From positions 1 to 9,385 of the forward strand of contig CAZWUZ010000150.1 of assembly GCA_964637655.1 (NCBI GenBank): a stretch of 9,385 bases of DNA. The letters run 5' to 3'. The notes under the pieces were generated by a model. It did no database searches. It saw only the letters and a list, made by a program, of their open reading frames with translations, and was not told the origin of the DNA. Source of the DNA: CAZWUZ01 sp964637655 [NCBI: uncultured bacterium] (GTDB taxonomy: Bacteria > DAOPZR01). A program made the position numbers and the translations under genes. The stretch's first letter is position 1, and each line of letters begins with the position of its first letter. Shown piece by piece: positions 1 to 7,348 of the stretch.

Positions 1-145
1 TAGCAGATTCCCCAACAGCAGCAATTCCAGCCATGCGCGTGCAGCAACCGCTCCCTGAGGCAGAATGAAATAGATATTCGCAATTGTGTAGCACAGCAGC
101 GGTACCTTGAACAACACCATGCCCCAACGAATGCCGGCGCCCCGC
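1..145. repeat. Diverged direct repeat, copy 2 (5' coding end of second membrane gene)
   Basis: This is the partner of 998-1142. Exact shared blocks include the stretch at 4-42 apart from one base, while other parts differ every few bases. The repeat continues out of the window at base 1. Confidence 0.85.
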
Positions 146-162
146 AACATATCCTTAGTCAT
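1..162 (-). CDS. Polytopic membrane protein, second tandem copy (5' part only, runs off window)
   Basis: The first 54 codons are present and the reading frame stays open to base 1. The ATG at 162 overlaps the TAA stop of the preceding gene in the 8-base string ATGACTAA. A purine-rich GGAAAG lies about 5 bases upstream as a possible ribosome site. From residue 9 the protein follows the N-terminus of its neighbour (155-1153) without gaps: about 41 of 46 residues are identical, and the changes are conservative (A/T, V/I, T/A, I/L). The visible part covers a transmembrane helix (about residues 12-33) and the start of a second. It is therefore a tandem paralogue of the neighbouring gene. I do not recognise the family and its function is unknown. 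The very N-terminus (MTKDMLRG) differs from the other copy, and the DNA differs at many silent positions, so this is not an assembly duplicate. Confidence 0.9.
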   Translation of the reverse strand, partial: MTKDMLRGAGIRWGMVLFKVPLLCYTIANIYFILPQGAVAARAWLELLLLGNLL

Positions 163-1153
163 TGTTGCTTTCCGCTCCGTATGGAACCACCGCATCAGTC
201 GATGCCATCTCGCACCACAGACGGCTGCGTCGCACCAGCAGCGGTCCAGTAGCTACTGTTCCCACCACTACGCCACCGGGAACCGCTTCAATCGCAGATA
301 AAAAGGCAGACCCGCCCATGAGCGGCAAGAGCGGGACATGCGCAAGCGGGGAAAGCATGTGATCGAAAGCCAGCGTGAATACGAGCACGTTGTCCAGCAA
401 CGCGATTAGCCACCCGCCAAATACGGCGAATCCCACGCTCAGGAACCACAGTCCGATTTCGCTGCGCGTTGCCAAGCGGTGTTCCGCTGTCCGTGCCAAA
501 ACCCGCCCGACCGTTGCCGCAAGCACATAGTTGATCACCATGATCCCGGCTGTCAGAAACAAGGACACTGGAAACAGGTAGTCGACCTCGAAATCCGCGA
601 GCAAAACAGCGATGGCCAGCAACACCGGCAAAACCGCCAGCAGCACGCATCCGGTTCCCATCACGCGGCCGATTACGGCAGCGAAACGGTCCGCCTGACC
701 TGCGCCGCCTGCTGCTGAATGTCTGCCTATCCCGATAAGCAGTGTGTAGCCGGCAAAGAGTCCGGCAATCGCACCGTGCAGCGCTACCATAACCGCCCCG
801 GGGACCGTAACTGTGCACGAGGACATGTCGTACGGCACAGGCAGCGGCAGCATCGCCAGTGACAACGTGTCAACGCCTGCCGTAAGTATCCCAATTGCAA
901 CCGCTGCGGGCAGCACCCATTTTCCCACAGCAGATAGTTTCCATTTTCCGCCGCGCGGCAGAAACATTTCCACACACCAACCGGCGCCATACGCCACTAT
1001 CAGATTCCCCAACAGCAGCAATTCCAGCCATGCGCGTGTAGCAACCGCTCCCTGCGGCAGAACAAAATAGATGTTCGCCACGGCATAGCACAACAGCGGC
1101 ACCTTGAACAGTACCATGCCCCAGCGTATTCCTGCGCCGGCGCAGTTCATCAT
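155..1153 (-). CDS. Polytopic membrane protein of unknown function, first tandem copy
   Basis: The protein has 332 residues. By eye it has eight or nine hydrophobic helices, near residues 11-32, 40-62, 78-102, 116-142, 165-187, 192-215, 232-262 (possibly two) and 290-307. Short basic loops lie between them (for example around 216-230), and the soluble tail is short and polar. I see no ATP-binding, peptidase or glycosyltransferase motif and do not recognise the family. The ATG overlaps the stop of the cysteine desulfurase gene as ATGA. A GAGG about 10 bases upstream supports the first of two adjacent ATGs. Its 3' end overlaps the start of a second, near-identical gene. Being last in a biosynthetic operon and duplicated suggests export, storage or membrane insertion of the product, which is inference only. 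Base composition is clearly less GC-rich than the enzymes upstream (53-58% in lines I counted), which may mean a separate origin. Confidence 0.9.
   Translation of the reverse strand: MMNCAGAGIRWGMVLFKVPLLCYAVANIYFVLPQGAVATRAWLELLLLGNLIVAYGAGWCVEMFLPRGGKWKLSAVGKWVLPAAVAIGILTAGVDTLSLAMLPLPVPYDMSSCTVTVPGAVMVALHGAIAGLFAGYTLLIGIGRHSAAGGAGQADRFAAVIGRVMGTGCVLLAVLPVLLAIAVLLADFEVDYLFPVSLFLTAGIMVINYVLAATVGRVLARTAEHRLATRSEIGLWFLSVGFAVFGGWLIALLDNVLVFTLAFDHMLSPLAHVPLLPLMGGSAFLSAIEAVPGGVVVGTVATGPLLVRRSRLWCEMASTDAVVPYGAESNND
998..1142. repeat. Diverged direct repeat, copy 1 (5' coding end of membrane gene)
   Basis: This stretch aligns without gaps to bases 1-145 at a constant offset of 997. It is the 5' end of the first membrane protein gene. 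Differences are scattered and mostly silent, as expected for an older tandem gene duplication under purifying selection. Since copy 2 runs off the window the full repeat unit is probably about 1 kb. Confidence 0.85.
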
Positions 1154-2637
1154 CTGCTTTTTGCCTCAAGCAGCTGCCGCAGCAGGTTGCCATGCAGTGC
1201 GCGCCAGGCGGTGTAGCCGCCATACACCACCTTGACGTCGGGACGGCCGGCATGGGCAAGCCGGTAACCGGCGGCAAACGAAATCATCCCCGTGCCGCAC
1301 ATCAGGATGACTTCGCGATCGCGCGGGATGCGCCGCCAGTACCGCTCAAACCATACCGGCGACCACTCAACTGCCGTCGGAATGCTCGCCGACAGCATCC
1401 GCTCATAGGGGAAGCGGATATCGATCAGGAACGTGCGCGGCGACTGCAGGCGCGCGGCATCGAGATGCTGCGGATCGAGGTACGCGAGGCCCGGCGGATC
1501 GGAACGGGTGATGCGCTGCAGGACCTTCAGGACGTAGCGCAGATCGGCCGCCGTCGTGGTGCGCCCCATGCTGAGCCGGAACGACGACAGCGCGGCGGCC
1601 GCATCGATTCCCATCCCGAGCAGCACATGCGACGGTTCCACCCGGTCGGCAGTGCAGGCCGAGCCGATCGAGACACTTACCGTGTAGCAGTCGAGTCCGG
1701 CAAGGAGCCGCACCCCCTCCTTCCCCGGGAACGTCAGATTGACGGTGCCCGGCAACTGGTGTACATCGTCCGCTGCGTTGACGATAACCCCGGGATGGGC
1801 ACGACGCAGCGCGGCCAGAAACTCCATACGCAGTCGGCGCAGCCGCGCGAGTTCCTTCTCCCGGCACGATGCCGCCAGCGACGCTGCCACACCCAGTCCG
1901 ACGATCTGCGCCACCCCTTCCGTGCCGGTGCGCTGCCCGCGTTCCTGATCGCCGCCGGCCAGCAGCGGCTGCCACGGGGTCGTGCCGCGCCAGTAAATCG
2001 CACCGGCCCCTTTCGGACCGTTGATCTTGTGCGCGGTCAGCACGAGGAATTCGCAGCCGAGTTCGTCAACAGCTGTGGCAATCTTGCCGAACGACTGCAC
2101 CGCATCGGTATGCAGCGGGATATTCCGTTCCCGCGCCAGCGCCGCAATCTCCGCCAGCGGCTGGATCGCCCCCGTTTCATTGTTGGCGTGCATCACCGAA
2201 ATGAGTATGGTGTCCGGCCGGAGCGCCGCCCGCACCGCGTCGACCGTCACCCGCCCGTCGCCTGCCGCCGGCAGGTACGTCACCGCCCCGCCGGCCGCCT
2301 CGACCTGCCGGCAGGCGCCGAGCACGGAATCGTGCTCGATTTGCGTCGTCACGATGTGTCCGCGACTGCCGGCCGCACGAAACACCCCCTTGATGATCGC
2401 GTTGTTCCCCTCGGTCCCGCCGGAAGTGAAATATACCTGTTCCGGGCGGCAAGCCAGCGCCGCCGCTACCTGCCCGCGCGCGCTTTCGACCAGTCCGCGC
2501 GCCGTCCGCCCGTGGGTATGCAGCGATGACGGGTTCCCGTGCTGCTGTGCCAGCACGCGCCCCATCGCCTTGCGCACAGCCGGAGCCACCGGCGTCGTCG
2601 CGTTATGATCGAGGTAGACATCCCTGATCCAGAGCAT
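1150..2637 (-). CDS. Cysteine desulfurase (NifS/IscS type) with C-terminal rhodanese domain
   Basis: This 495-residue PLP enzyme should remove sulfur from L-cysteine as an enzyme-bound persulfide, leaving alanine. The N-terminal domain opens with YLDHNATTP (residues 8-16). It carries TSGGTEGNN (71-79), His102 in EHDS, HTDAVQSFGK (176-185) with Asp178 and Gln181, and the PLP lysine Lys204 in AHKINGPKG. The sulfur-accepting Cys328 lies in GSACTADRVEPSHVL, whose loop length matches group I (IscS/NifS) enzymes. Plain family members end near 390-400 residues. Here about 100 more residues form a rhodanese-like domain (LIDIRFPYERM at 404-414, then MCGTG with candidate Cys447, then GGYTAW), which could receive and pass on the persulfide. 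The start is well supported by AAGGAGGAG five bases upstream. Its place behind four radical SAM genes suggests a dedicated sulfur supply, either for iron-sulfur clusters or for the product. Confidence 0.95.
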   Translation of the reverse strand: MLWIRDVYLDHNATTPVAPAVRKAMGRVLAQQHGNPSSLHTHGRTARGLVESARGQVAAALACRPEQVYFTSGGTEGNNAIIKGVFRAAGSRGHIVTTQIEHDSVLGACRQVEAAGGAVTYLPAAGDGRVTVDAVRAALRPDTILISVMHANNETGAIQPLAEIAALARERNIPLHTDAVQSFGKIATAVDELGCEFLVLTAHKINGPKGAGAIYWRGTTPWQPLLAGGDQERGQRTGTEGVAQIVGLGVAASLAASCREKELARLRRLRMEFLAALRRAHPGVIVNAADDVHQLPGTVNLTFPGKEGVRLLAGLDCYTVSVSIGSACTADRVEPSHVLLGMGIDAAAALSSFRLSMGRTTTAADLRYVLKVLQRITRSDPPGLAYLDPQHLDAARLQSPRTFLIDIRFPYERMLSASIPTAVEWSPVWFERYWRRIPRDREVILMCGTGMISFAAGYRLAHAGRPDVKVVYGGYTAWRALHGNLLRQLLEAKSR

Positions 2638-2642
2638 CGCTA

Positions 2643-2651
2643 CTCCTCCTT
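2643..2651 (-). promoter_or_regulatory. Strong Shine-Dalgarno site of the cysteine desulfurase gene
   Basis: On the minus strand the sequence reads AAGGAGGAG, followed by five bases and the ATG at 2637. It shares two bases with the TAA stop of the methyltransferase gene. This is the best ribosome site seen in the window and the only junction where genes do not overlap. The desulfurase may therefore be translated independently and more strongly than its neighbours. Confidence 0.8.
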
Positions 2652-3288
2652 ACCAGACCAGCGGAATGAAACGGTAACGCACCTGCTGCCGGTAGGCGCG
2701 ATACGCCGGGTCGCGGTCGAGGAACCGTTCCTCCAGCAACGCCCGCCAGACATAGCAGGCACTCGACAGCACGACCACCGTCACAGTCCACGGCGTGCAG
2801 TGCCCGACAACATAGCCGAGCCGCAGCATGATATCCGTCAGGTACATCGGATGCCGCACGATACGATACAGGCCCTGCGTCCGCACCTCGCGCAGGGCGA
2901 CCAGTATGCCGAAGCTGCGTCCGAGATTCAGCAGCGTGATAATTCCCAGCAGGTTGGCTGTGAGCGTTACGGCCCGCGCAACCGCTGCCGTCTGCGCATC
3001 GCCGGTCGGCATCGTGCCGGGGAGCAGTACCGCCGACAGGACAGCAGCCAGCGCCACGGCCTGATGCCACGGTGACGGATCGAGCGCGCGATGATCATGG
3101 CGCAGCAGGAACAGCGCGGCCAGCACACAGCTCTGCACGATGAAGGAACCGGTAACGATATCGAATGAGCCGGCTTGCCACGCCGCTGTTCCCTGCCACA
3201 GCATGCCGCCGGCAAAGGTGAAAAACAGCCAGATGTTCACCACCTGCTGCCGGCGCGACCGCGGGACCGGAACGGGAGCGACACTCAT
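2650..3288 (-). CDS. Isoprenylcysteine carboxyl methyltransferase-like membrane methyltransferase
   Basis: This 212-residue integral membrane protein belongs to the ICMT/PEMT-like group, which transfers methyl from S-adenosylmethionine to carboxyl, amine or other groups of membrane-embedded substrates. Hydrophobic helices lie near residues 17-36, 44-62, 77-97, 106-121 and 152-182. The family signature is clear: GLYRIVRHPMYL (139-150), then EERF (186-189), then a C-terminal YRAYRQQVRYRFIPLVW stretch. The frame is open further upstream, but the ATG at 3288 is chosen because it overlaps the stop of the radical SAM gene before it as ATGA, leaves a typical family length, and has GGGGA about 7 bases upstream. 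Members of this superfamily often have nothing to do with prenylated proteins. Here the substrate is more likely the lipid-like product of the operon, an inference from context. Confidence 0.88.
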   Translation of the reverse strand: MSVAPVPVPRSRRQQVVNIWLFFTFAGGMLWQGTAAWQAGSFDIVTGSFIVQSCVLAALFLLRHDHRALDPSPWHQAVALAAVLSAVLLPGTMPTGDAQTAAVARAVTLTANLLGIITLLNLGRSFGILVALREVRTQGLYRIVRHPMYLTDIMLRLGYVVGHCTPWTVTVVVLSSACYVWRALLEERFLDRDPAYRAYRQQVRYRFIPLVW

Positions 3289-4709
3289 GCGCGTATCCCC
3301 GGCGTCATTGTCTGCCGGCGCACATTGCGCACGCAGGCGGGCAGCAGTGTTCCGTCCGCCTGCGGATACGCCTGGCAGCAGCGGCGCACGCGCGCCAAAT
3401 CGAAGGTGGCAGCATCCTGAAAGGCATGGATGAATATCGATTTTATCCTGCGTTCCGCCAGCACGAACGCGCGCCGCGGATCGAAACCGCCGCAGCAGGC
3501 GGAGTCGCCCAGTTCGCGCATGATGCCGCGCAGCGTCGCCAGCACCTTCTCCCCCTCGGGCACCGCGCCGACCGGTCCGCTCCACAGGTTGTAGACGAGA
3601 TCGCGCAGCCGTTCGTGTTCGTCCGGCGCCAGCCCGAAGACAACGCGGTTGGCGATGGTGTCGAGCAGCGTTTCCGCATCAGTGAGCCGCGCCAGCGGCA
3701 CGCTGCCGCCATCGTCGAGCATCAGGTAGAACGCCAGCGAAAAGCAGAGCGGACTGCTGCACGGCAGCGGCACGAAGTCGGCGGCGTTCACCCGCGGGTT
3801 GCCGCATGCTGCCAGCCTCGCCACCACGTCGGGTATCGTCAGGCGCACCGTGTCCGGCAATGCCGCCGCGCGGCCGGTGAGGGCCAGCGGCTGGATCATC
3901 ATGCTGATGATTTCCGGGTGCGCGAAATAGTAGTCGAGCACCGGGCCGAACTGGTCGTCATTGATCCCCGCACCCACGGTCATAGTCAGTGACACAGTCG
4001 CCCCCGCCGCGCGCAGGCGCTCCAGCACCGCCATTTTCTGCGGGTGCAGTTCCCGCCCGCGCAGCGCGATATCGGCAGTCGTGCTGAACCCGTCGAACTG
4101 CAGCGAAACGACAACTCTGCGGCGCGCCAGCTCATCCGCCAGTCCCGGCTCGGCGAGCAGGCGCAGCCCGTTAGTCGACAAACTCACGCGGACGATTTCG
4201 GGACGCGCCAGCGCCGCATCGATAAGCGCCAGCAGCTGCGGATGCAGCAGCGGCTCGCCGCCGGACAGGTTGAGCAGGTCAATCTGTCCCTCGGCGGCCA
4301 GCAGCCGGTCGAGCATGCCGGTAAACTCGGCTGGCGACAGGTCCCCGGAAGTTGTGCGGCCGGAATCGTTGAGGCAGATCGGGCAGGCGAGATCACAGCG
4401 TGCGGTAATCTCGATGATCGGCATGCACAGATGCTGTTCGTGCCGCGCACAGAACCCGCAGCCGTCCGGGCAGGCGGCACCCGCATCACCCGCGAACGCA
4501 CGCGGAGTCCAGCCCGGCTTGGCGATCCGCTGGGTGCGCAGGTACTCCTCCGCGGTGGCGCGCACGCGCACACGTGACTCGCCGTGTGCCGGACAGTGCT
4601 TGCGGAACCACACCCCGTCGGCATCGCTCTCCACCCGTGCCGGCAGCAGCATGGCACAGGCCGGGCAGGTCGACCAGGTCATGCCGAGCACCCCGCGCTC
4701 CGCGACCAT
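3285..4709 (-). CDS. Tes/MJ0619-like radical SAM protein (tetraether lipid synthase-like), second in operon
   Basis: This 474-residue protein has the layout of the family that includes archaeal tetraether lipid synthase. A rubredoxin-like Cys region comes first (C15-x2-C18, then CPAHG with C39). Next is CPDGCGFC (C80, C84, C87) followed by C95 in EQHLC, then IEITARCDLACPIC with the radical SAM cysteines C105, C109 and C112. SGGEP (149-153) is the SAM-binding glycine motif. Further on are PCSSPLC (C317, C322), a CC pair (405-406), and a tail with HAFQDAATFD, RCC (C444-C445) and LPAC (C459). Known Tes carries several 4Fe-4S clusters plus a mononuclear iron and joins unactivated carbons of lipid tails. 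Whether this protein does so is unknown. The ATG shares one base with the preceding stop (TGATG). Met10 (4682) is a possible alternative start. Confidence 0.9.
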   Translation of the reverse strand: MVAERGVLGMTWSTCPACAMLLPARVESDADGVWFRKHCPAHGESRVRVRATAEEYLRTQRIAKPGWTPRAFAGDAGAACPDGCGFCARHEQHLCMPIIEITARCDLACPICLNDSGRTTSGDLSPAEFTGMLDRLLAAEGQIDLLNLSGGEPLLHPQLLALIDAALARPEIVRVSLSTNGLRLLAEPGLADELARRRVVVSLQFDGFSTTADIALRGRELHPQKMAVLERLRAAGATVSLTMTVGAGINDDQFGPVLDYYFAHPEIISMMIQPLALTGRAAALPDTVRLTIPDVVARLAACGNPRVNAADFVPLPCSSPLCFSLAFYLMLDDGGSVPLARLTDAETLLDTIANRVVFGLAPDEHERLRDLVYNLWSGPVGAVPEGEKVLATLRGIMRELGDSACCGGFDPRRAFVLAERRIKSIFIHAFQDAATFDLARVRRCCQAYPQADGTLLPACVRNVRRQTMTPGIRA

Positions 4710-5734
4710 CAGCGCGGTTTCACCGAGCAGTGGAATTCACGCAGCTGCCGCAGGCGCGGCCGCATTCGCATGCTCTCCGCGAACCCGCGGCACGACGTCC
4801 AGCACTGCCCGCACTGCTTCGCCTGCTGCACGGCATACAGCCGCGCGCGCAGTTCGTCAATGCCGTCAGTCAAAATGGATCCGACCGGTTCGTCAAGCAT
4901 CTCCGTGCAGCGTGCCACCCGGCCGCGATGGTCGATGTTGAGCAGCAGGCGCCCGGTCTGGCAGTTCCCGATGCCGCCGTCGGCGACCGCCCGGTCCATC
5001 TGCTCGAGGTAGCTGGTCAGCGAGATGAATTCGGGATAGCGGCGTTTCAGGTCGAGCAGGTGTGCCGTCACGCGCTGATGCGGCAGCCGCCGCGCCTTCG
5101 CCCCGCGGTTCCACGAGTAGAGATTGACCATGTAGGTGACGTCCAGTTCGCGCGCCAGCCGCAGCAGCGGCTCGATCTCATCGAGGTTGTCATCCATCAG
5201 CACCGTGATCATATGGACGCGATTGCGGCGGTCGGGTCGCGCCCGGTGCAGCAGCTGCAGCGCGGCGACCGCGCGCTCCCACGAGCCGGGACAGCCGCGC
5301 TGCGCGTCATGTTTCGCCGGGTCGCGGTAGTCGACCGACACGGATATTTCCTGCAGGCCCGCCTGCAGCAGCGACTGCGCGCGCGCCGCGTCGACATGCC
5401 AGCCGTTGGTGATCAGGATGGGAAAATGGCTGGCGGTGTTGAGCAGGGCGATGATCTCCTCGAGATCGGTGCGGATGAGCGGCTCGCCGCCGGCCAGGGA
5501 GACGATCATCGTCCCCAGCCGGTTCAGTTTCCGGCCGATCAGGCGCACGTCGTCGAGCGTCAGTTCCTGCGCCGGGTCATGTGCCGTCTTCCAGAAGTCG
5601 CAGATCTGGCAGCGGAAATTGCAGCGGTAGGTCACCTGCAGGTTGCAATGCACGAAGCGGCCGCGCATGAATCCCCAGGCCAGCCGGGCACAGCGGTACT
5701 GATAGTGCAGTTCCCGGGTAAGCGCGCTAGGCAC
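4709..5734 (-). CDS. Radical SAM protein with C-terminal SPASM/twitch-like cysteines
   Basis: The protein has 341 residues. The radical SAM cysteines are C38, C42 and C45 in TYRCNFRCQICDFWK, and the SAM-binding motif is AGGEP at 81-85. ITNGWHVD (108-115) and VSVDYRD (132-138) fit the following strands of the barrel. The C-terminal part adds C258, C276 (in VARCTE) and CGQCWTSC (C308, C311, C315), the pattern expected for one or more auxiliary iron-sulfur clusters of a SPASM/twitch domain. The start is GTG, and the string GTGCCTAG overlaps the stop of the preceding gene by 8 bases. The only upstream SD match is weak, so translation probably depends on coupling. The substrate cannot be read from sequence. 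SPASM proteins often act on peptides, but no precursor peptide is seen, so a small-molecule or lipid substrate fits the context better. Confidence 0.9.
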   Translation of the reverse strand: MPSALTRELHYQYRCARLAWGFMRGRFVHCNLQVTYRCNFRCQICDFWKTAHDPAQELTLDDVRLIGRKLNRLGTMIVSLAGGEPLIRTDLEEIIALLNTASHFPILITNGWHVDAARAQSLLQAGLQEISVSVDYRDPAKHDAQRGCPGSWERAVAALQLLHRARPDRRNRVHMITVLMDDNLDEIEPLLRLARELDVTYMVNLYSWNRGAKARRLPHQRVTAHLLDLKRRYPEFISLTSYLEQMDRAVADGGIGNCQTGRLLLNIDHRGRVARCTEMLDEPVGSILTDGIDELRARLYAVQQAKQCGQCWTSCRGFAESMRMRPRLRQLREFHCSVKPR

Positions 5735-6758
5735 GGGACACCGCCGGGGTCAGTGACCGCCACGCCCGCGCTTCGCCCAGTGCCGCCAGCGGATGCCGCT
5801 GGAAAAGCGACAACCCCATATGACAGAAGATGCGGCACTGCTCCGCGCAGCCGTTGTAGCTGCCGCTTCTGCGCGCCGCTTCCGCCAGCGCGGCACGATA
5901 GCTTCCTGCCGCCAGCAGGTCGACCGTCGCCGGTCCCGTTTCCAGGCAGGGATAATAGAGCCTGCCGTCGGGACGCACCGTCGGGATGAGCAGCGGGTGG
6001 CAGGCGAACGCCTGCCGGTCGCGCAGCCCCTGCAGGTACGGCAGAACTCCCAGCACCGCACCGCCCTGCCGCTTGGCGGCGATCACCGCGTCGAGCAGCG
6101 CACGGTAATCGGGATCATCCTCGAGCCCCGGCACCGGCTGCCGGCCGTCGAGCGCCGGCGAGAGATGGAACCCGATCCGCCGGGTCAGGCAGAAGTCGAG
6201 CAGTTCCCGGGTGTCGGCAAGATGGCCCGGCAGCGCCACGGCGCTTACGGCCAGCGTGGTGCCGGTCTGCGCGCGCACACGCAGGGCATACGCAAGCGAG
6301 TCGCGCAGCTGCTCCGCCTGCGCGACGGTAATGCCGCTGATGCGCGCCTGCTGCTCCGGCCGCAGCGCATCGAGGCCGAGCACGAGCACGTCGGTAAGAC
6401 GCAGCAGGTCAGGCCGCGCATGCAGCTGCAGCGGCCGCGTGTTGAGCACCGTGCGCATGCCCTGCTGCCGCGCATGCGCCAGCAGCAGTTCGAGATCATC
6501 GCGCAGGGTCGGCTCGCCGCCGGTGAAATCAACCGTATCGGTCGCTGCCGCCATCAGGCTGAGCAGCCGGCAGGCGTCGGCTGTGCCAAGTTCGACGACC
6601 GGGGTTGCCGCAAACGGTTGCCCGGCACCGTCGGAACAGAACCGGCAGGCGCAGGTGCAGCGGTGTGTCACGTAATACGACCAGAGGAGCGGCCGCACGG
6701 GCTGACGCCCCGCCAGCAGGCTGAGCAGGTTCCCCGCGTAGTTCCGCAACGACTTCAT
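5727..6758 (-). CDS. Radical SAM protein with C-terminal auxiliary-cluster cysteines
   Basis: The protein has 343 residues. The motif THRCTCACRFC gives C34, C38 and C41 as cluster ligands, with an extra C36 inside the loop. TGGEP at 79-83 binds SAM. Later, CHPLLIPTVRPDGRLYYPC (C253, C271) and CAEQCRIFC (C304, C308, C312) resemble a twitch/SPASM binding site. The RPDGRLYYPC stretch is typical of that domain type. It is only loosely similar to the radical SAM protein encoded just downstream, so the two are probably not recent duplicates. The ATG overlaps the acyltransferase stop as ATGA, with a weak GAAAGAAA upstream. Its reaction is unknown. Next to an SDR, a hotdog protein and an acyltransferase it may modify an acyl chain, but this is inferred from neighbours alone. 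Confidence 0.9.
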   Translation of the reverse strand: MKSLRNYAGNLLSLLAGRQPVRPLLWSYYVTHRCTCACRFCSDGAGQPFAATPVVELGTADACRLLSLMAAATDTVDFTGGEPTLRDDLELLLAHARQQGMRTVLNTRPLQLHARPDLLRLTDVLVLGLDALRPEQQARISGITVAQAEQLRDSLAYALRVRAQTGTTLAVSAVALPGHLADTRELLDFCLTRRIGFHLSPALDGRQPVPGLEDDPDYRALLDAVIAAKRQGGAVLGVLPYLQGLRDRQAFACHPLLIPTVRPDGRLYYPCLETGPATVDLLAAGSYRAALAEAARRSGSYNGCAEQCRIFCHMGLSLFQRHPLAALGEARAWRSLTPAVSRA

Positions 6759-7348
6759 GCGGACATTTCTTTCGCCGGCAGCGGACGCGCGGGCACGCCC
6801 GCCACCGTCAGTCCGTTGGCAACGTCGCGGGTCACCACCGCGCTGCAGCCGACCGTCACCTCCGCGCCGATGCTGACCCCGGAGCGGACCGTGGCAAACG
6901 CGCCGACCACCGCACCGCGCCCGACCCGCACGCGTCCGAGCCGGAACCCCGTCGCCGTGTATTCATGCGCCAGCAGCCGGCATTCCATGCCGAGGAACGC
7001 GTCATCTGCCAGTTCGATCAATTCCGGCATGACCGGATCGAGAAACACCCCGGGCGCGATATAGACATCACGCCCGATCCGCATCCCCAGCGCCCGGTAG
7101 AGCGCGATTTTCAGGAACGAGAGCGGGGTCATGCGCGCCAGCGCCGCCACGACGTAGCGCGCATGGAAGCGCAGCCAGTCGCTGACAGTGATGAACAGCA
7201 CCGCGCAGACGCAGTAGGCGTCGTCAGGTTCGCGATCGTGACGCGGCAGCAGCAGCGGCCGGGTGCGGTCGCCGGCCAGAAACGCGGTGAATTCCGCCCG
7301 CTCGGCCTGCCAGCGTGCGCTACGTGGTCGGGACATAGTAGCGTTCAT
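6755..7348 (-). CDS. Left-handed beta-helix (hexapeptide repeat) acyltransferase
   Basis: This 197-residue protein has a C-terminal half that is a left-handed beta-helix of hexapeptide repeats: about 91-104 (IGRDVYIAPGVF), 111-129 and 140-176 (VRVGRGAVVGAF onward). It ends in VVTRDV...VAGVPARP, a closing pattern common in the maltose/galactoside O-acetyltransferase group. His128 in LLAHEY is the candidate catalytic histidine. Such enzymes move an acetyl or other acyl group from CoA to a hydroxyl or amine. The first 85 or so residues are not repeats and include a hydrophobic patch (46-57). The start is uncertain. The ATG at 7348 directly abuts a GGAGG with no spacer, whereas the ATG at 7336 sits 12 bases after it. 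Either way the gene overlaps the end of the upstream radical SAM gene. It may cap or decorate the product. Confidence 0.9.
   Translation of the reverse strand: MNATMSRPRSARWQAERAEFTAFLAGDRTRPLLLPRHDREPDDAYCVCAVLFITVSDWLRFHARYVVAALARMTPLSFLKIALYRALGMRIGRDVYIAPGVFLDPVMPELIELADDAFLGMECRLLAHEYTATGFRLGRVRVGRGAVVGAFATVRSGVSIGAEVTVGCSAVVTRDVANGLTVAGVPARPLPAKEMSA

Noticed and set aside
107-301. Small plus-strand open frame at the membrane gene junction
   Set aside because: It is antisense to the two membrane protein genes, with no ribosome site or motif; the overlap of the two real genes explains the sequence.
1192-2529. Long open frame on the plus strand (445 codons)
   Set aside because: It is antisense to the cysteine desulfurase gene, which has unambiguous active-site motifs. 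The plus-strand translation is low-complexity and arginine-rich.
2650-3585. Longer N-terminus for the methyltransferase (311 residues)
   Set aside because: The extra 99 residues overlap the end of the radical SAM gene, are Arg/Ala/Gly-rich and unlike the family. The ATGA overlap at 3285-3288 gives a natural start.
5793-7064. Plus-strand open frame of 423 codons
   Set aside because: It is antisense to two well-supported genes (radical SAM and acyltransferase), with no motif and skewed composition.
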